Shown one piece after another: positions 6,366 through 14,533 of a DNA stretch of 33,378 bases. The translations under genes were made by a program, and so were the position numbers. Origin of the DNA: Desulfovibrio sp. (GTDB lineage: Bacteria; Desulfobacterota; Desulfovibrionia; Desulfovibrionales; Desulfovibrionaceae); the NCBI GenBank assembly GCA_017415765.1, contig JAFQED010000074.1, positions 1-33,378 of the forward strand, written 5' to 3'. Under the pieces are notes generated by a model. That model worked only from the letters and a program-made list of their open reading frames with translations. It ran no database searches and was not told where the DNA came from. The number at the start of each line of letters is the position of its first letter. Within the stretch, counting starts at the first letter, position 1.

Positions 6366-7400
6366 TCAGGCATGATTCGGATTATACGGCTTGCGGCGGC
6401 CCTTGCGCCGTGCGGATGCAGCTTCCGCCTTAGCGGGATGGGTGTGGGTCGGGTATTCCAGTTCTTCCTCTTCGGGAAGCAGGGTGTCCAGCAGGGTCGG
6501 ATCTTCGGCCACTTCAGGCGATACGGAAACCAGCAGCAGCCCATCATTGTGGACAGCCCTGGATGATGTGCCCTGCTGCCCATACTGTTGCCCATCAGGA
6601 CGGCGCGGCATCAGGCTTTCCCACTCTTCAAGCGGCAGCTCAAGTTCTTCATTATTCTCGTTGAGCACAGTCAGAGTATTGCGGAACATATTGGCCCGCA
6701 GAACCTTCATACTGCCCCTGCTCGTCTGGTATTTCTTGCCCAGACGCGGACAGCTGCGGTGGAACTGCTCATAATTTTCCTGCTCGTAGGAAAGGCAGCA
6801 GAGCAAACGGCCACAGATGCCAGAAATCTTGGCAGGATTGAGAAAAAGGTTTTGCTCTTTGGCCATACGGATGGTCACAGGGGCAAACTTGCGAAGATAA
6901 CGGCGACAGCAGCAGACCATACCGCAGTTACCGACCGCCCCCACCATCTGTGTTTCATGCCGCACACCTATCTGACGCAATTCGATACGCGAACGATACT
7001 CGCGTACCAGATCTTTGACCAGATCCCGAAAATCAATACGCGCTGGCGCAGTAAAGTAAAAAATGAACTTGCTGCGGTCAAAGAAGACTTCCACATCCAC
7101 CAGTTTCATATCCAAACGGCGGTTGCGGATGCACTGGCGACAAAAAAGGAGAGCCTCTCTGGCCAGTCTTGAGTTCTCCTCCCCCACTTTCAGGGCGTCC
7201 GGCCCGGCCTTGCAAAGGATGGATGGCAAGTCCTCCGATGAAGTACCCGGTAACGCTGTCAGTGGCCCGCTGACTACCTCTGCCAGACACTGTCCCTGCT
7301 CTGCCTCGATCAGAACACTGTCCCCGCAGCGTAGACCTTCGGGGCCATGATAGTAGCTGGTTTGCCCCAAAAGGCGAAACTTCAAACCGTATATGGGCAT
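6366..7400 (-). CDS. ricT: PSP1-domain protein, RicT (YaaT) family
   Basis: This 344-aa protein carries the PSP1 C-terminal-type domain in roughly its first 250 residues. It has a dense cysteine motif (GNCGMVCCCRRYLR and ISGICGRLLCCLSYEQENY). In Bacillus the RicA-RicF-RicT complex binds iron-sulfur clusters through such cysteines and assists RNase Y-dependent RNA processing. The role in Desulfovibrio is inferred only. The region from about residue 260 is polar, Glu-rich and probably disordered, and ends in a basic ARRKGRRKPY tail. The ATG at 7400 has only a weak AGG upstream. It is immediately upstream of metG. Confidence 0.85.
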   Translation of the reverse strand: MPIYGLKFRLLGQTSYYHGPEGLRCGDSVLIEAEQGQCLAEVVSGPLTALPGTSSEDLPSILCKAGPDALKVGEENSRLAREALLFCRQCIRNRRLDMKLVDVEVFFDRSKFIFYFTAPARIDFRDLVKDLVREYRSRIELRQIGVRHETQMVGAVGNCGMVCCCRRYLRKFAPVTIRMAKEQNLFLNPAKISGICGRLLCCLSYEQENYEQFHRSCPRLGKKYQTSRGSMKVLRANMFRNTLTVLNENNEELELPLEEWESLMPRRPDGQQYGQQGTSSRAVHNDGLLLVSVSPEVAEDPTLLDTLLPEEEELEYPTHTHPAKAEAASARRKGRRKPYNPNHA

Positions 7401-7495
7401 ATGCCTAACCGTTGTTAAACGTCATCAAAACCATAGCAGTACAGTTTCTGCCATAACGGGTAGTGTGTCAACCGTCCCTGTTGCAGGGAAATCTT

Positions 7496-9172
7496 TCAAC
7501 TGCGAGGCAGACGGAGACCCGCAGCGTTGGCTGCAGCAGCAAAACGTGTCTCTGCTCCTGCCTCCTGAGCTTGTATCTGGGCAAGCAGAGCCTCTTCCAG
7601 GCCCTCTTTCAGCCGAAAGGCCCTAAGATTGCACAAGGCATAGTCCAGAGTTATACGCCAGTCTGGCCTGGCCCGCAGGGTGTAGCGTGCGCCACTGTCC
7701 AGGGCCAGATCACGCAGGGGACTTTGCTGGCTCAGGTGGGACAGGACTGCCAGCAGACTGCATCTTTCCTGTTCGTCGCGAACCGATCCCTCGGCCAACA
7801 AAAGCAGCTCAATGGCACTATCCGGGCAATGGCTGCGGGGATCGAACTTGAAGCCGGGCCGGCAAGTACGTCTGGCATCCCCCAAATGCCTGGCCAGCAC
7901 CAATGCTGTCTGTACATGGCTATCAGAGGGACTGCCCTCGCTGTCCCAGGCTACGTCCGGCAGAAGGCGGCGACATTCACCCAACCAGAGGGGATCTTCA
8001 AGCCGGACAGCAGCAGCATAAAGCAGAAGGGCTGCGTCTAGCCGGGCAGAGGCAGCAAGGGCTGGAGCCCTTGCCGCAAGTGCCCCGCAAAGCTGTATGG
8101 CCCTTGCCCGCCAGCTTTCCTTGTCAGTAGCGACAGACAGTCCTTCAAGACACAGGCGCAGAGACATGGCCGCCGCACGCCAATCTTCCGGCTCCTCATC
8201 AAAAATATCTTGTGCCGGTTTCAGCAAGGGCGCACAAGCAGGCTCCCCCCGTCCCAGCTCTGCCAGGGCCAGGGCAAAATCCAGACGTGCCTGCCGGGAT
8301 TCACGGCGCGTGGCACTCAGCGCAGCACACGTCTCCAGCAAAAAGCGACTACGATGCGCTTCTGTATGGCAACGGGCCACACGTTCATGGGCGGCCTTGC
8401 CAATTTTTTCTGCCAGCTGTGGCCGGGCCAGCAAAAAACGGAATAGCTCGTCAAACTCAAAAACATGGCGGTAGGTAAGGACTTCCTTACCCGGTTCAAA
8501 ATTAACAGCCAGATCGTCCCCAATGTCTTCTGTCACCACACAACAACCGCAGGATGCCCCCTCCATGATGCGGAAGTTGAACTCCTGACAAATGGATTCG
8601 TTGGGCAAAAGGCGCGTGTCCGTGTACAAATCCAGCATGTCCGCAAAAGGCATGGATGTGGCAGTAATGTCGTACTGTTCCTTGAGAAAACTCGTAAAGC
8701 GGAGGCGGTGTATCCGGTTGGTATCAAGCACACCAACAAAGGACGCCGTATGTTGCCGCAGTCCGTGCGGTCGCCACGTGCGTTCTACCCCTGGCCATGT
8801 AAGGGGAAGACAACGCGCAGCTTGCACGTCTGGAGAAAGATTGGCAAACAGACGGGCGTGCGGCGTAAGTACCAAATCAAATAGTCTGGCATAGTGCTGC
8901 TGCCAGAAAAGATTGAGGTGGCTGTCCACAGCCCAGAAGATTTTGGGGCAATCCAGCTTCCACAGGCCACCAAGCAAGAGCCTGCGCCCCAGGTGCTCCC
9001 GCTGCACAAGGATATCAGGCCGGAAGACCTCACCACTGCGACTGACCTGACGTATAAAATAATGGACCGGTACAAGAGCTCCCTGCCCGTTCCAGCGAGC
9101 GTGGCGGATATCGTGTTCGCCTGCAAACTTGTCCAACGATGGCAGCACACAATCTATCATAAGGATATTCAT
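7496..9172 (-). CDS. Glycosyltransferase-like protein (CgeB/GT1-type) with helical C-terminal half
   Basis: This protein of about 558 aa starts MNILMIDCVLPSLDKF. A GT-B-like N-terminal half shows a Rossmann strand start, HARLFANLSPDV, a FVGVLDTNRIHRLRF segment, and the typical retaining-GT donor loop LLPNESICQEFNFRIMEGAS with GCCVVTEDIGDDL and PGKEVLTY. This resembles proteins of the Glyco_trans_1_2/CgeB group. The C-terminal half (from about residue 300) is Ala/Leu/Arg-rich and helical, probably TPR-like. I place the start at ATG 9172; an in-frame GTG at 9178 is possible, and neither has a perfect ribosome binding site. There is no signal peptide. The acceptor is unknown; flagellin or surface-polysaccharide glycosylation is inference. 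Confidence 0.7.
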   Translation of the reverse strand: MNILMIDCVLPSLDKFAGEHDIRHARWNGQGALVPVHYFIRQVSRSGEVFRPDILVQREHLGRRLLLGGLWKLDCPKIFWAVDSHLNLFWQQHYARLFDLVLTPHARLFANLSPDVQAARCLPLTWPGVERTWRPHGLRQHTASFVGVLDTNRIHRLRFTSFLKEQYDITATSMPFADMLDLYTDTRLLPNESICQEFNFRIMEGASCGCCVVTEDIGDDLAVNFEPGKEVLTYRHVFEFDELFRFLLARPQLAEKIGKAAHERVARCHTEAHRSRFLLETCAALSATRRESRQARLDFALALAELGRGEPACAPLLKPAQDIFDEEPEDWRAAAMSLRLCLEGLSVATDKESWRARAIQLCGALAARAPALAASARLDAALLLYAAAVRLEDPLWLGECRRLLPDVAWDSEGSPSDSHVQTALVLARHLGDARRTCRPGFKFDPRSHCPDSAIELLLLAEGSVRDEQERCSLLAVLSHLSQQSPLRDLALDSGARYTLRARPDWRITLDYALCNLRAFRLKEGLEEALLAQIQAQEAGAETRFAAAANAAGLRLPRS

Positions 9173-9345
9173 GCCCACTCACACCCTAACTGTTTTAGAG
9201 CATTGTTCCATTGAAAATATTCACAACGTTGATAAACAGTCTGTTATCACCACCGGGCGACCAAGGCTTCCCTTTTTACCAGGGAGATGCGCCTGTATAT
9301 TTTCCCAGCCCCTGGCACAAATATCATACCGTCGATGCGCGTACA

Positions 9346-9377
9346 TAGCCTCTCCTGTCATGTATGAAGAGAGCCTA
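9346..9377. repeat. Imperfect inverted repeat in the 9173-9550 intergenic region
   Basis: TAGCCTCTC (9346-9354) and GAGAGCCTA (9369-9377) can pair at eight of nine positions. The surrounding 9180-9420 stretch is AT-rich, with no convincing ORF. It may be a terminator or RNA structure, but lacks a T-run. Confidence 0.25.
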
Positions 9378-9422
9378 CCATATTATTATTTGGTTGACGA
9401 CACTATCTAAATTTTTCACTAT

Positions 9423-9442
9423 CATTTCGACATGTTGAAATG
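9423..9442. promoter_or_regulatory. 20-bp palindrome upstream of metF, candidate operator
   Basis: CATTTC (9423-9428) and GAAATG (9437-9442) flank ACATGT, which is itself a palindrome. All but one position pair in the dyad, and flanking ATCA/TGAT extends it. It lies about 40 bp upstream of the metF -35. No downstream T-run makes it look like a terminator. The cognate regulator is unknown. Confidence 0.4.
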
Positions 9443-9481
9443 TGATCTCATTGAAGCTGTGGATACCCCACACCAACTCCC

Positions 9482-9509
9482 TTGACATATCAATATATCT
9501 TGATATAGA
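9482..9509 (+). promoter_or_regulatory. metF promoter overlapped by an ATATCAA/TTGATAT palindrome (candidate SahR site)
   Basis: TTGACA (9482-9487), a 16-bp spacer and TATAGA (9504-9509) form a good sigma70-type promoter. The spacer is almost filled by a 20-bp perfect dyad: ATATCAA at 9487-9493 and TTGATAT at 9500-9506, with a 6-bp centre. A repressor bound there would block RNA polymerase. In Desulfovibrio the ArsR-type regulator SahR, which senses S-adenosylhomocysteine, is known to control methionine-cycle genes including metF. An AT-rich palindrome of this kind fits my recollection of its site, but the motif identity is inference. Confidence 0.6.
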
Positions 9510-9550
9510 AATAATTATCGATCCACACCACCGCCACAGGGAGGATGCTC

Positions 9551-10441
9551 ATGCAGATAGGTCAGTTGATCGCCGAAAAGGCCGCCAGTGATACCCCCTT
9601 TGTCTCGCTGGAATTTTTCCCCCCTGCTGCGGAAGAGCAGCTCCCTGCCTTTTATGAAACGGTGGAAGCCCTACGCGCACTGGATCCGCTTTTTGTTTCC
9701 GTAACCTACGGCGCGGGCGGGGCCAGACAGTACAACACCCTTGCTGCCACGGCAGAGCTGGCCCGCCGGGGCTTTACCACCATGGCTCACCTGACCTGTG
9801 TGGGGGCCGAGCCAGAGCGTATAGCCGATTTTCTGGGACAGCTGCGCGCCGCCGGGGTGGACAATATCCTTGCCCTGCGGGGCGACCCCCCCAAGGACAG
9901 CGTTTGGGACTGGGAAAGCGGGCATTTCCGCCATGCGGCAGATCTGGTACGCTTTGTGCGTACCACCCAGCCAGAGATGGGCATTGCCGTGGCGGCCTAT
10001 CCTGCTCCGCACCCGGAATCCCCCTCCTACCGTCTTGACCGCCAGTACACAGCGGCCAAATTGCAGGCCGGGGCGGACTTTGCCGTGACCCAATTATTCT
10101 TTGATGCACGGGAATACGCGGCACTGGTGGAATCCCTGCACGCGCACGGCGTCAGCGCACCGGTGATCCCGGGTATCTTTTCCATCCAGAGTTTCGAGTC
10201 TTTCCGGCGGGTGCTTTCGCTCTGCGGGGCCAGCATCCCGGCCAAGTTTTACCTTGCGCTGGAAGAAGCCCACCACAAGGGCGGCAATGCCGCTGTGCGC
10301 GAAACAGGACTGGCCTTTGCCGTGGAACAGATACGCCAGCTGCTGGCACTGGGGGCACCGGGCATCCATCTCTATACCTTGAACAAGGCCCAACTTTGCC
10401 TGCAAATCGCCCGTGAAACAGGCCTGGCCAAAACGGCATAA
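9551..10441 (+). CDS. metF: 5,10-methylenetetrahydrofolate reductase
   Basis: The flavoprotein reduces methylene-THF to 5-methyl-THF, which supplies the methyl group for methionine synthesis. The 296-aa TIM-barrel length is normal. Visible family motifs are SLEFFPP near the N-terminus (catalytic Glu in the EFFPP box), VSVTYGAGG, HLTCVG, ILALRGDPP, and the C-terminal CGASIPAKF and GIHLYTLNKA. An ATG at 9545 also exists. I chose 9551 because the GGGAGG lies directly against the first ATG but at a good 6-nt distance from the second. The strong promoter/palindrome at 9482-9509 suggests regulated expression. It stands before the 10496 gene on the same strand. Confidence 0.97.
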   Translation: MQIGQLIAEKAASDTPFVSLEFFPPAAEEQLPAFYETVEALRALDPLFVSVTYGAGGARQYNTLAATAELARRGFTTMAHLTCVGAEPERIADFLGQLRAAGVDNILALRGDPPKDSVWDWESGHFRHAADLVRFVRTTQPEMGIAVAAYPAPHPESPSYRLDRQYTAAKLQAGADFAVTQLFFDAREYAALVESLHAHGVSAPVIPGIFSIQSFESFRRVLSLCGASIPAKFYLALEEAHHKGGNAAVRETGLAFAVEQIRQLLALGAPGIHLYTLNKAQLCLQIARETGLAKTA

Positions 10442-10495
10442 CAAAGTCTAAAGTTTTTTCTGCACCGGCCGAAAAATCATGCAGGGACGGGACAT

Positions 10496-10936
10496 ATGGC
10501 AGATATGGGCACTCTGCAACAGCGCGCCATGCTGCGCGGTTATGAACAGCAACTGCTTGCGGCGCGCCGTTTGGCCCGCTTTCGCGTGCGGCGGCGTATT
10601 GCCCAGGGTGAAGAGCCGTATGACCCCGACCCGGCCATCAAACGCCGGGCCTTTGTGGAACAGGTAGCGCAGGAATTGTACGAAAGTCTGCTCTTTACCG
10701 GCAGCGACAACCCTGTGGTCGAAGAGATCCGCGAAAGTCTGAGCGGACTTGTGGGGATGGAACTGGAATTTACCTATCCCCCTGGTGAAAAACTGTGTGT
10801 CGTGGGCAAAGGACCCCACGGGCCGCGCACCCTCACGGAAGAGGAGCAACGCCGCATCCGTAACGCCCTCTGGCGTATCACACGCCAGAAAGTGGACCAG
10901 AGTATGCTGGTGAAGCCATCGGGCCTGCGAGCCTGA
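10496..10936 (+). CDS. Conserved-looking hypothetical protein, 146 aa, upstream of flgM
   Basis: The protein starts MADMGTLQQRAMLRGYEQQ and is strongly charged, with an Arg-rich N-terminal helix (LLAARRLARFRVRRRI). It continues with IKRRAFVEQVAQELYESLL and a compact second half (LSGLVGMELEFTYPPGE, then LTEEEQRRIRNALWRIT). There is no signal peptide or membrane segment. I do not recognise a named domain. The alternation of charged helices and the position 20 bp before flgM suggest a flagellum-related or regulatory role, but this is context only. GGGACGGGAC upstream may be the ribosome binding site. Confidence 0.75.
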   Translation: MADMGTLQQRAMLRGYEQQLLAARRLARFRVRRRIAQGEEPYDPDPAIKRRAFVEQVAQELYESLLFTGSDNPVVEEIRESLSGLVGMELEFTYPPGEKLCVVGKGPHGPRTLTEEEQRRIRNALWRITRQKVDQSMLVKPSGLRA

Positions 10937-10956
10937 GTGCAAATGAGGGAAATGAT

Positions 10957-11268
10957 ATGGAAATCAAGGGTACGCAATTCCTGCAGGGGCAGTATGCCGT
11001 CAGCCTGGGCAACAGTGCCGAGCTGCAAAACCGCCAGCGCGCTGGCGGCAGCCAGGCCGACAGCACACGGCAGGGCGATACGGTCAGCGTGTCACAGGAT
11101 GCCATCCTGCTGACAGAAGCGCACCGCACCGCCCAGAATACCCCCGATGTGCGGGCCGATAAGGTAGAGGCCCTGCGTATTCAGGTGGCCAACGGCTCCT
11201 ACAAGCCGGACAGCCAGCTCATTGCCGCCAACCTTATCAGGGAAGAACCCGGTCTCTTTCAGATTTAG
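10957..11268 (+). CDS. flgM: Anti-sigma-28 factor FlgM
   Basis: FlgM binds the flagellar sigma factor FliA and keeps late flagellar genes off until the hook-basal body is complete and FlgM is exported. The 103-aa length fits. The N-terminal half is polar and probably disordered, and the C-terminal half has the family signature VRADKVEALRIQVANGSYKP followed by an SQLIAANLIREEP helix, the sigma-binding region. A GAGGGAAATGAT precedes the ATG. It follows the 146-aa gene with a 20-bp gap and ends in a textbook terminator at 11293. Only this anti-sigma gene of the flagellar system is in the window. Confidence 0.9.
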   Translation: MEIKGTQFLQGQYAVSLGNSAELQNRQRAGGSQADSTRQGDTVSVSQDAILLTEAHRTAQNTPDVRADKVEALRIQVANGSYKPDSQLIAANLIREEPGLFQI

Positions 11269-11292
11269 ACCATCAGCGTCTTATCCTTGACA

Positions 11293-11316
11293 GCCGCCCG
11301 CAAGGGCGGCTTTTTT
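11293..11316 (+). terminator. Rho-independent terminator after flgM
   Basis: GCCGCCC (11293-11299), loop GCAA and GGGCGGC (11304-11310) are followed by six T. It starts 24 bp past the flgM stop. Confidence 0.9.
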
Positions 11317-11445
11317 GTGGGCAGCAGCCCCCTTGCCTTGCCCGGGCTGTATGCCCATATCAGTACAGGAACTGACGTCCCCGGCAGACGCGCAGCAAGG
11401 GGACGAAACCTTTCGGCAACGTGGCACCCAAACTGCCCCGACATC

Positions 11446-12870
11446 ATGGGATCGACTGTGGAACTGACTTTGCAGATAGTGGCGACAGTGCTGGCACATG
11501 GCCTGTCCTGGCTGGCCGTCTGCCATGCCCTGCTCAGCAAGCGTGACCCGCGTTCAGCCCTTGGCTGGACAGTCACCGCCCTCTTCTTGCCCCTGCTGGG
11601 GCCGCTGCTCTACCTGCTGTTTGGCATCAGCCGGGCCGAGAGCCGGGCCGAAAAAATCATGCACGAGATAGCCGCGCACGAGGCCAATTATCCACAGATC
11701 CCCCCGCCCGTGCCGCTGGCCTCCATCCCTGAAAATACTTTACGCATGGCCCGCATGGGACAGCAACTGACCGGCAGCCCCCTGTGCGGGGGCAACAGGC
11801 TGCGTATCCTGCACAATGGGGATGAGGCCTATCCTGCCATGCTGGAAGCCATTGCCAACGCTCACAGGCACGTTTGGCTGCTGACCTATATTTTCAATGC
11901 CGGACAGGTCGCCAGTGAATTTTGCGCGGCCCTCCGTGCCGCCCATGAGCGGGGAGTGGACGTGCGTGTGCTGGTGGACGGGGTAGGCGCGCTCTACTCC
12001 TGGCGCAAGCCGTGGCGTGAGCTGGCCAGCGAGGGCATCAGCGTAGGCGTTTTTCGCGAGCCACGGCTCTTCCCCCCCAACTGGGGCATCAACCTGCGCA
12101 ATCACCGCAAGCTGCTGGTCTGTGACGGGCTGGCCTTTACCGGCGGCATGAACATTGCGGATGACAACGTCCAGTCTGGTGCATCCCATTGCGTGCAGGA
12201 TGTGCATTTTGCCTGTTCCGGCCCCATTGTGGGCCAGTTGCGGCGGGCCTTTCTGATCAACTGGGGTTTTGCCACAGGCACATACCCTCCCCTGCCCGCT
12301 GCGGACGACAGACCGGCTGGCAACAGCTATTGCCGCATCGTCATGGACGGCCCAGGCACGGACGCCGATGTCCTGCACGACCTTTACTGCGGGGCCATCA
12401 ACAGTGCCCTGCACCATGTGCGGATCATGACCCCCTACTTCCTGCCCACCCATGACCTGACGGCGGCCTTGCGCTCTGCGGCCCAGCGTGGCGTGGATGT
12501 GCGCATCGTCCTGCCGGGCAAAAACAATCTGGCCCCTGTACATTGGGCCAGTCTGCGCCTTCTGCCGGCCCTGCTCCAGGCCGGGGTGCGGGTCTGGTTG
12601 CAGCCGCCGCCCTTTGCCCACACCAAGCTGCTGGCGGTGGACGGCTATTATTGCCAGTTTGGTTCGGCCAATCTGGATGCCCGCAGTCTGCGCCTTAACT
12701 TTGAGCTGAATACCGAAGTTTTTGACACAGCCCTGCACGATGCGCTGGCCGCGCATATGGACGATGCAGCCACACGGGGTGAGGAAATAACCCTGTCCAG
12801 ACTGGCAGCACAGTCCTTACCGGCCCGATTGCGCAATGCGGCCTGCTGGCTGTTTTCTCCCTACCTTTAG
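11446..12870 (+). CDS. cls: Cardiolipin synthase (phospholipase D family)
   Basis: The enzyme condenses phosphatidylglycerol at the inner membrane to make cardiolipin. Two HxKxxxxD motifs mark the PLD superfamily: HRKLLVCD with GGMNIAD near the middle, and HTKLLAVD with GSANLD near the C-terminus. The N-terminus has hydrophobic segments (ELTLQIVATVLAHGLSW and GWTVTALFLPLLGPLLY with the LFG motif typical of ClsA-like enzymes). An upstream in-frame start at 11287 lies inside the flgM terminator, so I prefer ATG 11446, which gives 474 aa. The ribosome binding site is weak, and GTG 11458 is also possible. It is a single gene flanked by hairpins. Confidence 0.9.
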   Translation: MGSTVELTLQIVATVLAHGLSWLAVCHALLSKRDPRSALGWTVTALFLPLLGPLLYLLFGISRAESRAEKIMHEIAAHEANYPQIPPPVPLASIPENTLRMARMGQQLTGSPLCGGNRLRILHNGDEAYPAMLEAIANAHRHVWLLTYIFNAGQVASEFCAALRAAHERGVDVRVLVDGVGALYSWRKPWRELASEGISVGVFREPRLFPPNWGINLRNHRKLLVCDGLAFTGGMNIADDNVQSGASHCVQDVHFACSGPIVGQLRRAFLINWGFATGTYPPLPAADDRPAGNSYCRIVMDGPGTDADVLHDLYCGAINSALHHVRIMTPYFLPTHDLTAALRSAAQRGVDVRIVLPGKNNLAPVHWASLRLLPALLQAGVRVWLQPPPFAHTKLLAVDGYYCQFGSANLDARSLRLNFELNTEVFDTALHDALAAHMDDAATRGEEITLSRLAAQSLPARLRNAACWLFSPYL

Positions 12871-12899
12871 AGCGACTGCCACTGCAAATGGCAGTCACT
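12871..12899. terminator. Stem-loop directly after cls
   Basis: GACTGCCA (12874-12881) and TGGCAGTC (12889-12896) pair perfectly and extend with AG/CT around one mismatch. The loop is CTGCAAA. It begins at the cls stop but lacks a T-run. It may be a terminator or part of the hairpin cluster that follows. Confidence 0.4.
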
Positions 12900-12903
12900 G
12901 CTT

Positions 12904-12981
12904 TAGCCGTTGCGACGAAGGAAGCTACGGCTAGTGCATTTTTTGCCCCAGCCGCTGTGACGAAGGGAACTGCGGATGGGG
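12904..12981. repeat. Two REP-like hairpins with a shared GACGAAGG loop
   Basis: Hairpin A (12904-12933) has arms TAGCCGT and ACGGCTA. Hairpin B (12946-12981) has CCCC/GGGG and CCGC/GCGG arms. The two share an AGCCG-x-TG-x-GACGAAGG-x-A-x-CT-x-CGG backbone, and their arm differences mostly keep pairing. This covariation suggests a repeated structured unit. It lies between cls and the orphan recombinase and fills most of the intergenic space. No protein fits the interval. Confidence 0.5.
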
Positions 12982-13095
12982 ACAGCATAGATGAAACACA
13001 AAGTGTTCCAATCAAAAGATGTTCTAGTGGCCATATGCTTCAACGGCAATCCCATTACGGGAATGTCACTGTTTTACCCCCAAAGGAGGAAAACC

Positions 13096-14130
13096 ATGAA
13101 GCATATTGCCAAACCGTCTGATGCCCACCCTGCCAGCCAGGGGCAGGCCAGCAAGCGTCCTGCCGTTATTCGCGTGCCCGGAGTGCGCCAGAACCGCCGC
13201 AACAAAAAACGCCGTAAAAAGGCACAGCGGGCAGCCTGCGATCCCCCCAGCCTTGATGCCCTGATCGTGCGCGTCTATCTGCCCCATGCCCGCCAGCGCA
13301 AGCGTAGCTGGCAGGTGGATGAACGTATTGCCCGCCGGCACATCTCTCCTGTTTTCGGGCATCGCCGCCTGTCCGGCATCCGCCGGGCAGAAGTGGATGA
13401 CTGGCTGCGCGGGCTGCTGGTACACGGTCTGGCCCCGGCCACCTGCAACCGTATCCTTGCTGTTTTCAAAAGTATTTGCGCCACAGCCATCCGTTATGGG
13501 CTGCTGCCCGAAAATGGCAATCCCTGCCACAATGTTACCAACCTGCGGGTACAGAACCAGCGGGAGCGGTACCTCACCGCTGCGGAGGCACGGCAGGTCC
13601 TGCGGGCAGCCGAAGCCTCTCCCTGTCCAGAGGCTCTTGCCATCCGTCTGCTTCTGCTGACAGGGGCGCGCAAAAATGAGATCCTGCGCGCCCGCTGGGA
13701 GCATCTGCATCTGGACTACCATGTGCTTACCGTCCCTCTGTCCAAATCCGGCAAGGCACGCCATATCATCCTCTCTGAGGAGGCTGAGGCGGTGATACTC
13801 AGTATCCCACGCAAGCCGGACTGCCCGTGGCTCTTCCCGGCCCGGACAGTGGACAGGCCCCTTGCAGACATCTACAGGTTCTGGCATTCCCTGCGCTGTG
13901 AGCTGGGCCTGTCGGATGTACGCATCCATGACCTGCGGCACAGTTTTGCCAGCCTGCTGGTCAATGGCGGCCATTCGCTCTATGAGGTGCAAACGTTGCT
14001 GGGACATCATGACCCGCGCACAACCATGCGCTATGCCCACCTGGGGCAGGAATCCCTGCTGGCGGCGGCCCGTGCGGTAAGCAGCTGCCTGACCGAACAC
14101 AGCAGAACAACATCCCCCCGTAACCCATAA
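13096..14130 (+). CDS. Orphan tyrosine recombinase
   Basis: This 344-aa site-specific recombinase has a basic N-terminus (NRRNKKRRKKAQRAA, about residues 35-50), a SAM-like core-binding domain (about 55-150) and a C-terminal catalytic domain. Visible catalytic residues are Arg in LTGARKNEILRARW, Lys in LSKSGKARHIILS, HDLRHSFASLL (HxxR), His in LLGHHDPRTT and Tyr in MRYAHLG. A longer frame opens at 12991. I chose 13096 because of the strong AAAGGAGG upstream. It differs from the P4-type integrase at the left end and has no adjacent excisionase, att site or cargo. It may be a relic of a lost element or a domesticated recombinase. Confidence 0.9.
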   Translation: MKHIAKPSDAHPASQGQASKRPAVIRVPGVRQNRRNKKRRKKAQRAACDPPSLDALIVRVYLPHARQRKRSWQVDERIARRHISPVFGHRRLSGIRRAEVDDWLRGLLVHGLAPATCNRILAVFKSICATAIRYGLLPENGNPCHNVTNLRVQNQRERYLTAAEARQVLRAAEASPCPEALAIRLLLLTGARKNEILRARWEHLHLDYHVLTVPLSKSGKARHIILSEEAEAVILSIPRKPDCPWLFPARTVDRPLADIYRFWHSLRCELGLSDVRIHDLRHSFASLLVNGGHSLYEVQTLLGHHDPRTTMRYAHLGQESLLAAARAVSSCLTEHSRTTSPRNP

Positions 14131-14150
14131 ACCTGGCAGCCATACAGGCG

Positions 14151-14176
14151 GGGCGTCCCCATCATAGGGGACGCCC
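14151..14176 (+). terminator. Perfect 10-bp hairpin after the recombinase
   Basis: GGGCGTCCCC (14151-14160) and GGGGACGCCC (14167-14176) flank ATCATA. Only TT follows, so intrinsic termination is possible but would be weak. Confidence 0.45.
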
Positions 14177-14220
14177 TTGCCGGACGGCGTGCCTGTGCGC
14201 AGACATGTATATACGATGTG

Positions 14221-14248
14221 TTGACAATTCTTTGGTTCACGCTATTTT
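14221..14248 (+). promoter_or_regulatory. Promoter of the TacA/TacT-type module
   Basis: TTGACA (14221-14226), a 16-bp spacer and TATTTT (14243-14248) lie 20 bp before the antitoxin start. The TA complex of this family normally represses its own promoter, so an operator in this stretch is expected but not resolved. Confidence 0.55.
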
Positions 14249-14268
14249 CAAGCAAAAGGAGGCAAGCC

Positions 14269-14532
14269 ATGTCTGCTGAAGTCATCAACTTGCGTATCCC
14301 CGGAGAACAAAAAGCACTCATTGACAGTGCCGCTAAATTGCTGGGTAAAACCCGCACTGCCTTTATTTTGGAACAGGTTGTACGACATGCCGAAAACGTA
14401 CTGGCAGAGGAGAGGCACTTTGAGCTTTCGGCAGAGGAATGGCGTGCCTTTGAAAACGCGCTTGACGCCCCTGTACGTCCCAACCCTGTGCTGAGACAGC
14501 TTTTGGCAACACCTGCGCCCTGGGAGAAATAA
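14269..14532 (+). CDS. tacA: DUF1778 antitoxin, TacA family
   Basis: This 87-aa ribbon-helix-helix antitoxin shows INLRIPGEQKALIDSAAKLL followed by GKTRTAFILEQVVRHAE, the DUF1778 signature, and a C-terminal FELSAEEWRAFENALDAP segment that wraps the toxin. The start at 14269 has AAGGAGG upstream, and the longer frame from 14218 has no such signal. In the family, the RHH domain binds the promoter, and the C-terminal helix blocks the acetyl-CoA site of the partner GNAT. The toxin starts 1 nt after this stop, so they form one operon. Confidence 0.92.
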   Translation: MSAEVINLRIPGEQKALIDSAAKLLGKTRTAFILEQVVRHAENVLAEERHFELSAEEWRAFENALDAPVRPNPVLRQLLATPAPWEK

Positions 14533-14533
14533 T

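Noticed and set aside
13066-14100. 344-codon minus ORF opposite the recombinase
   Set aside because: The plus strand encodes a complete tyrosine recombinase with a strong ribosome binding site.
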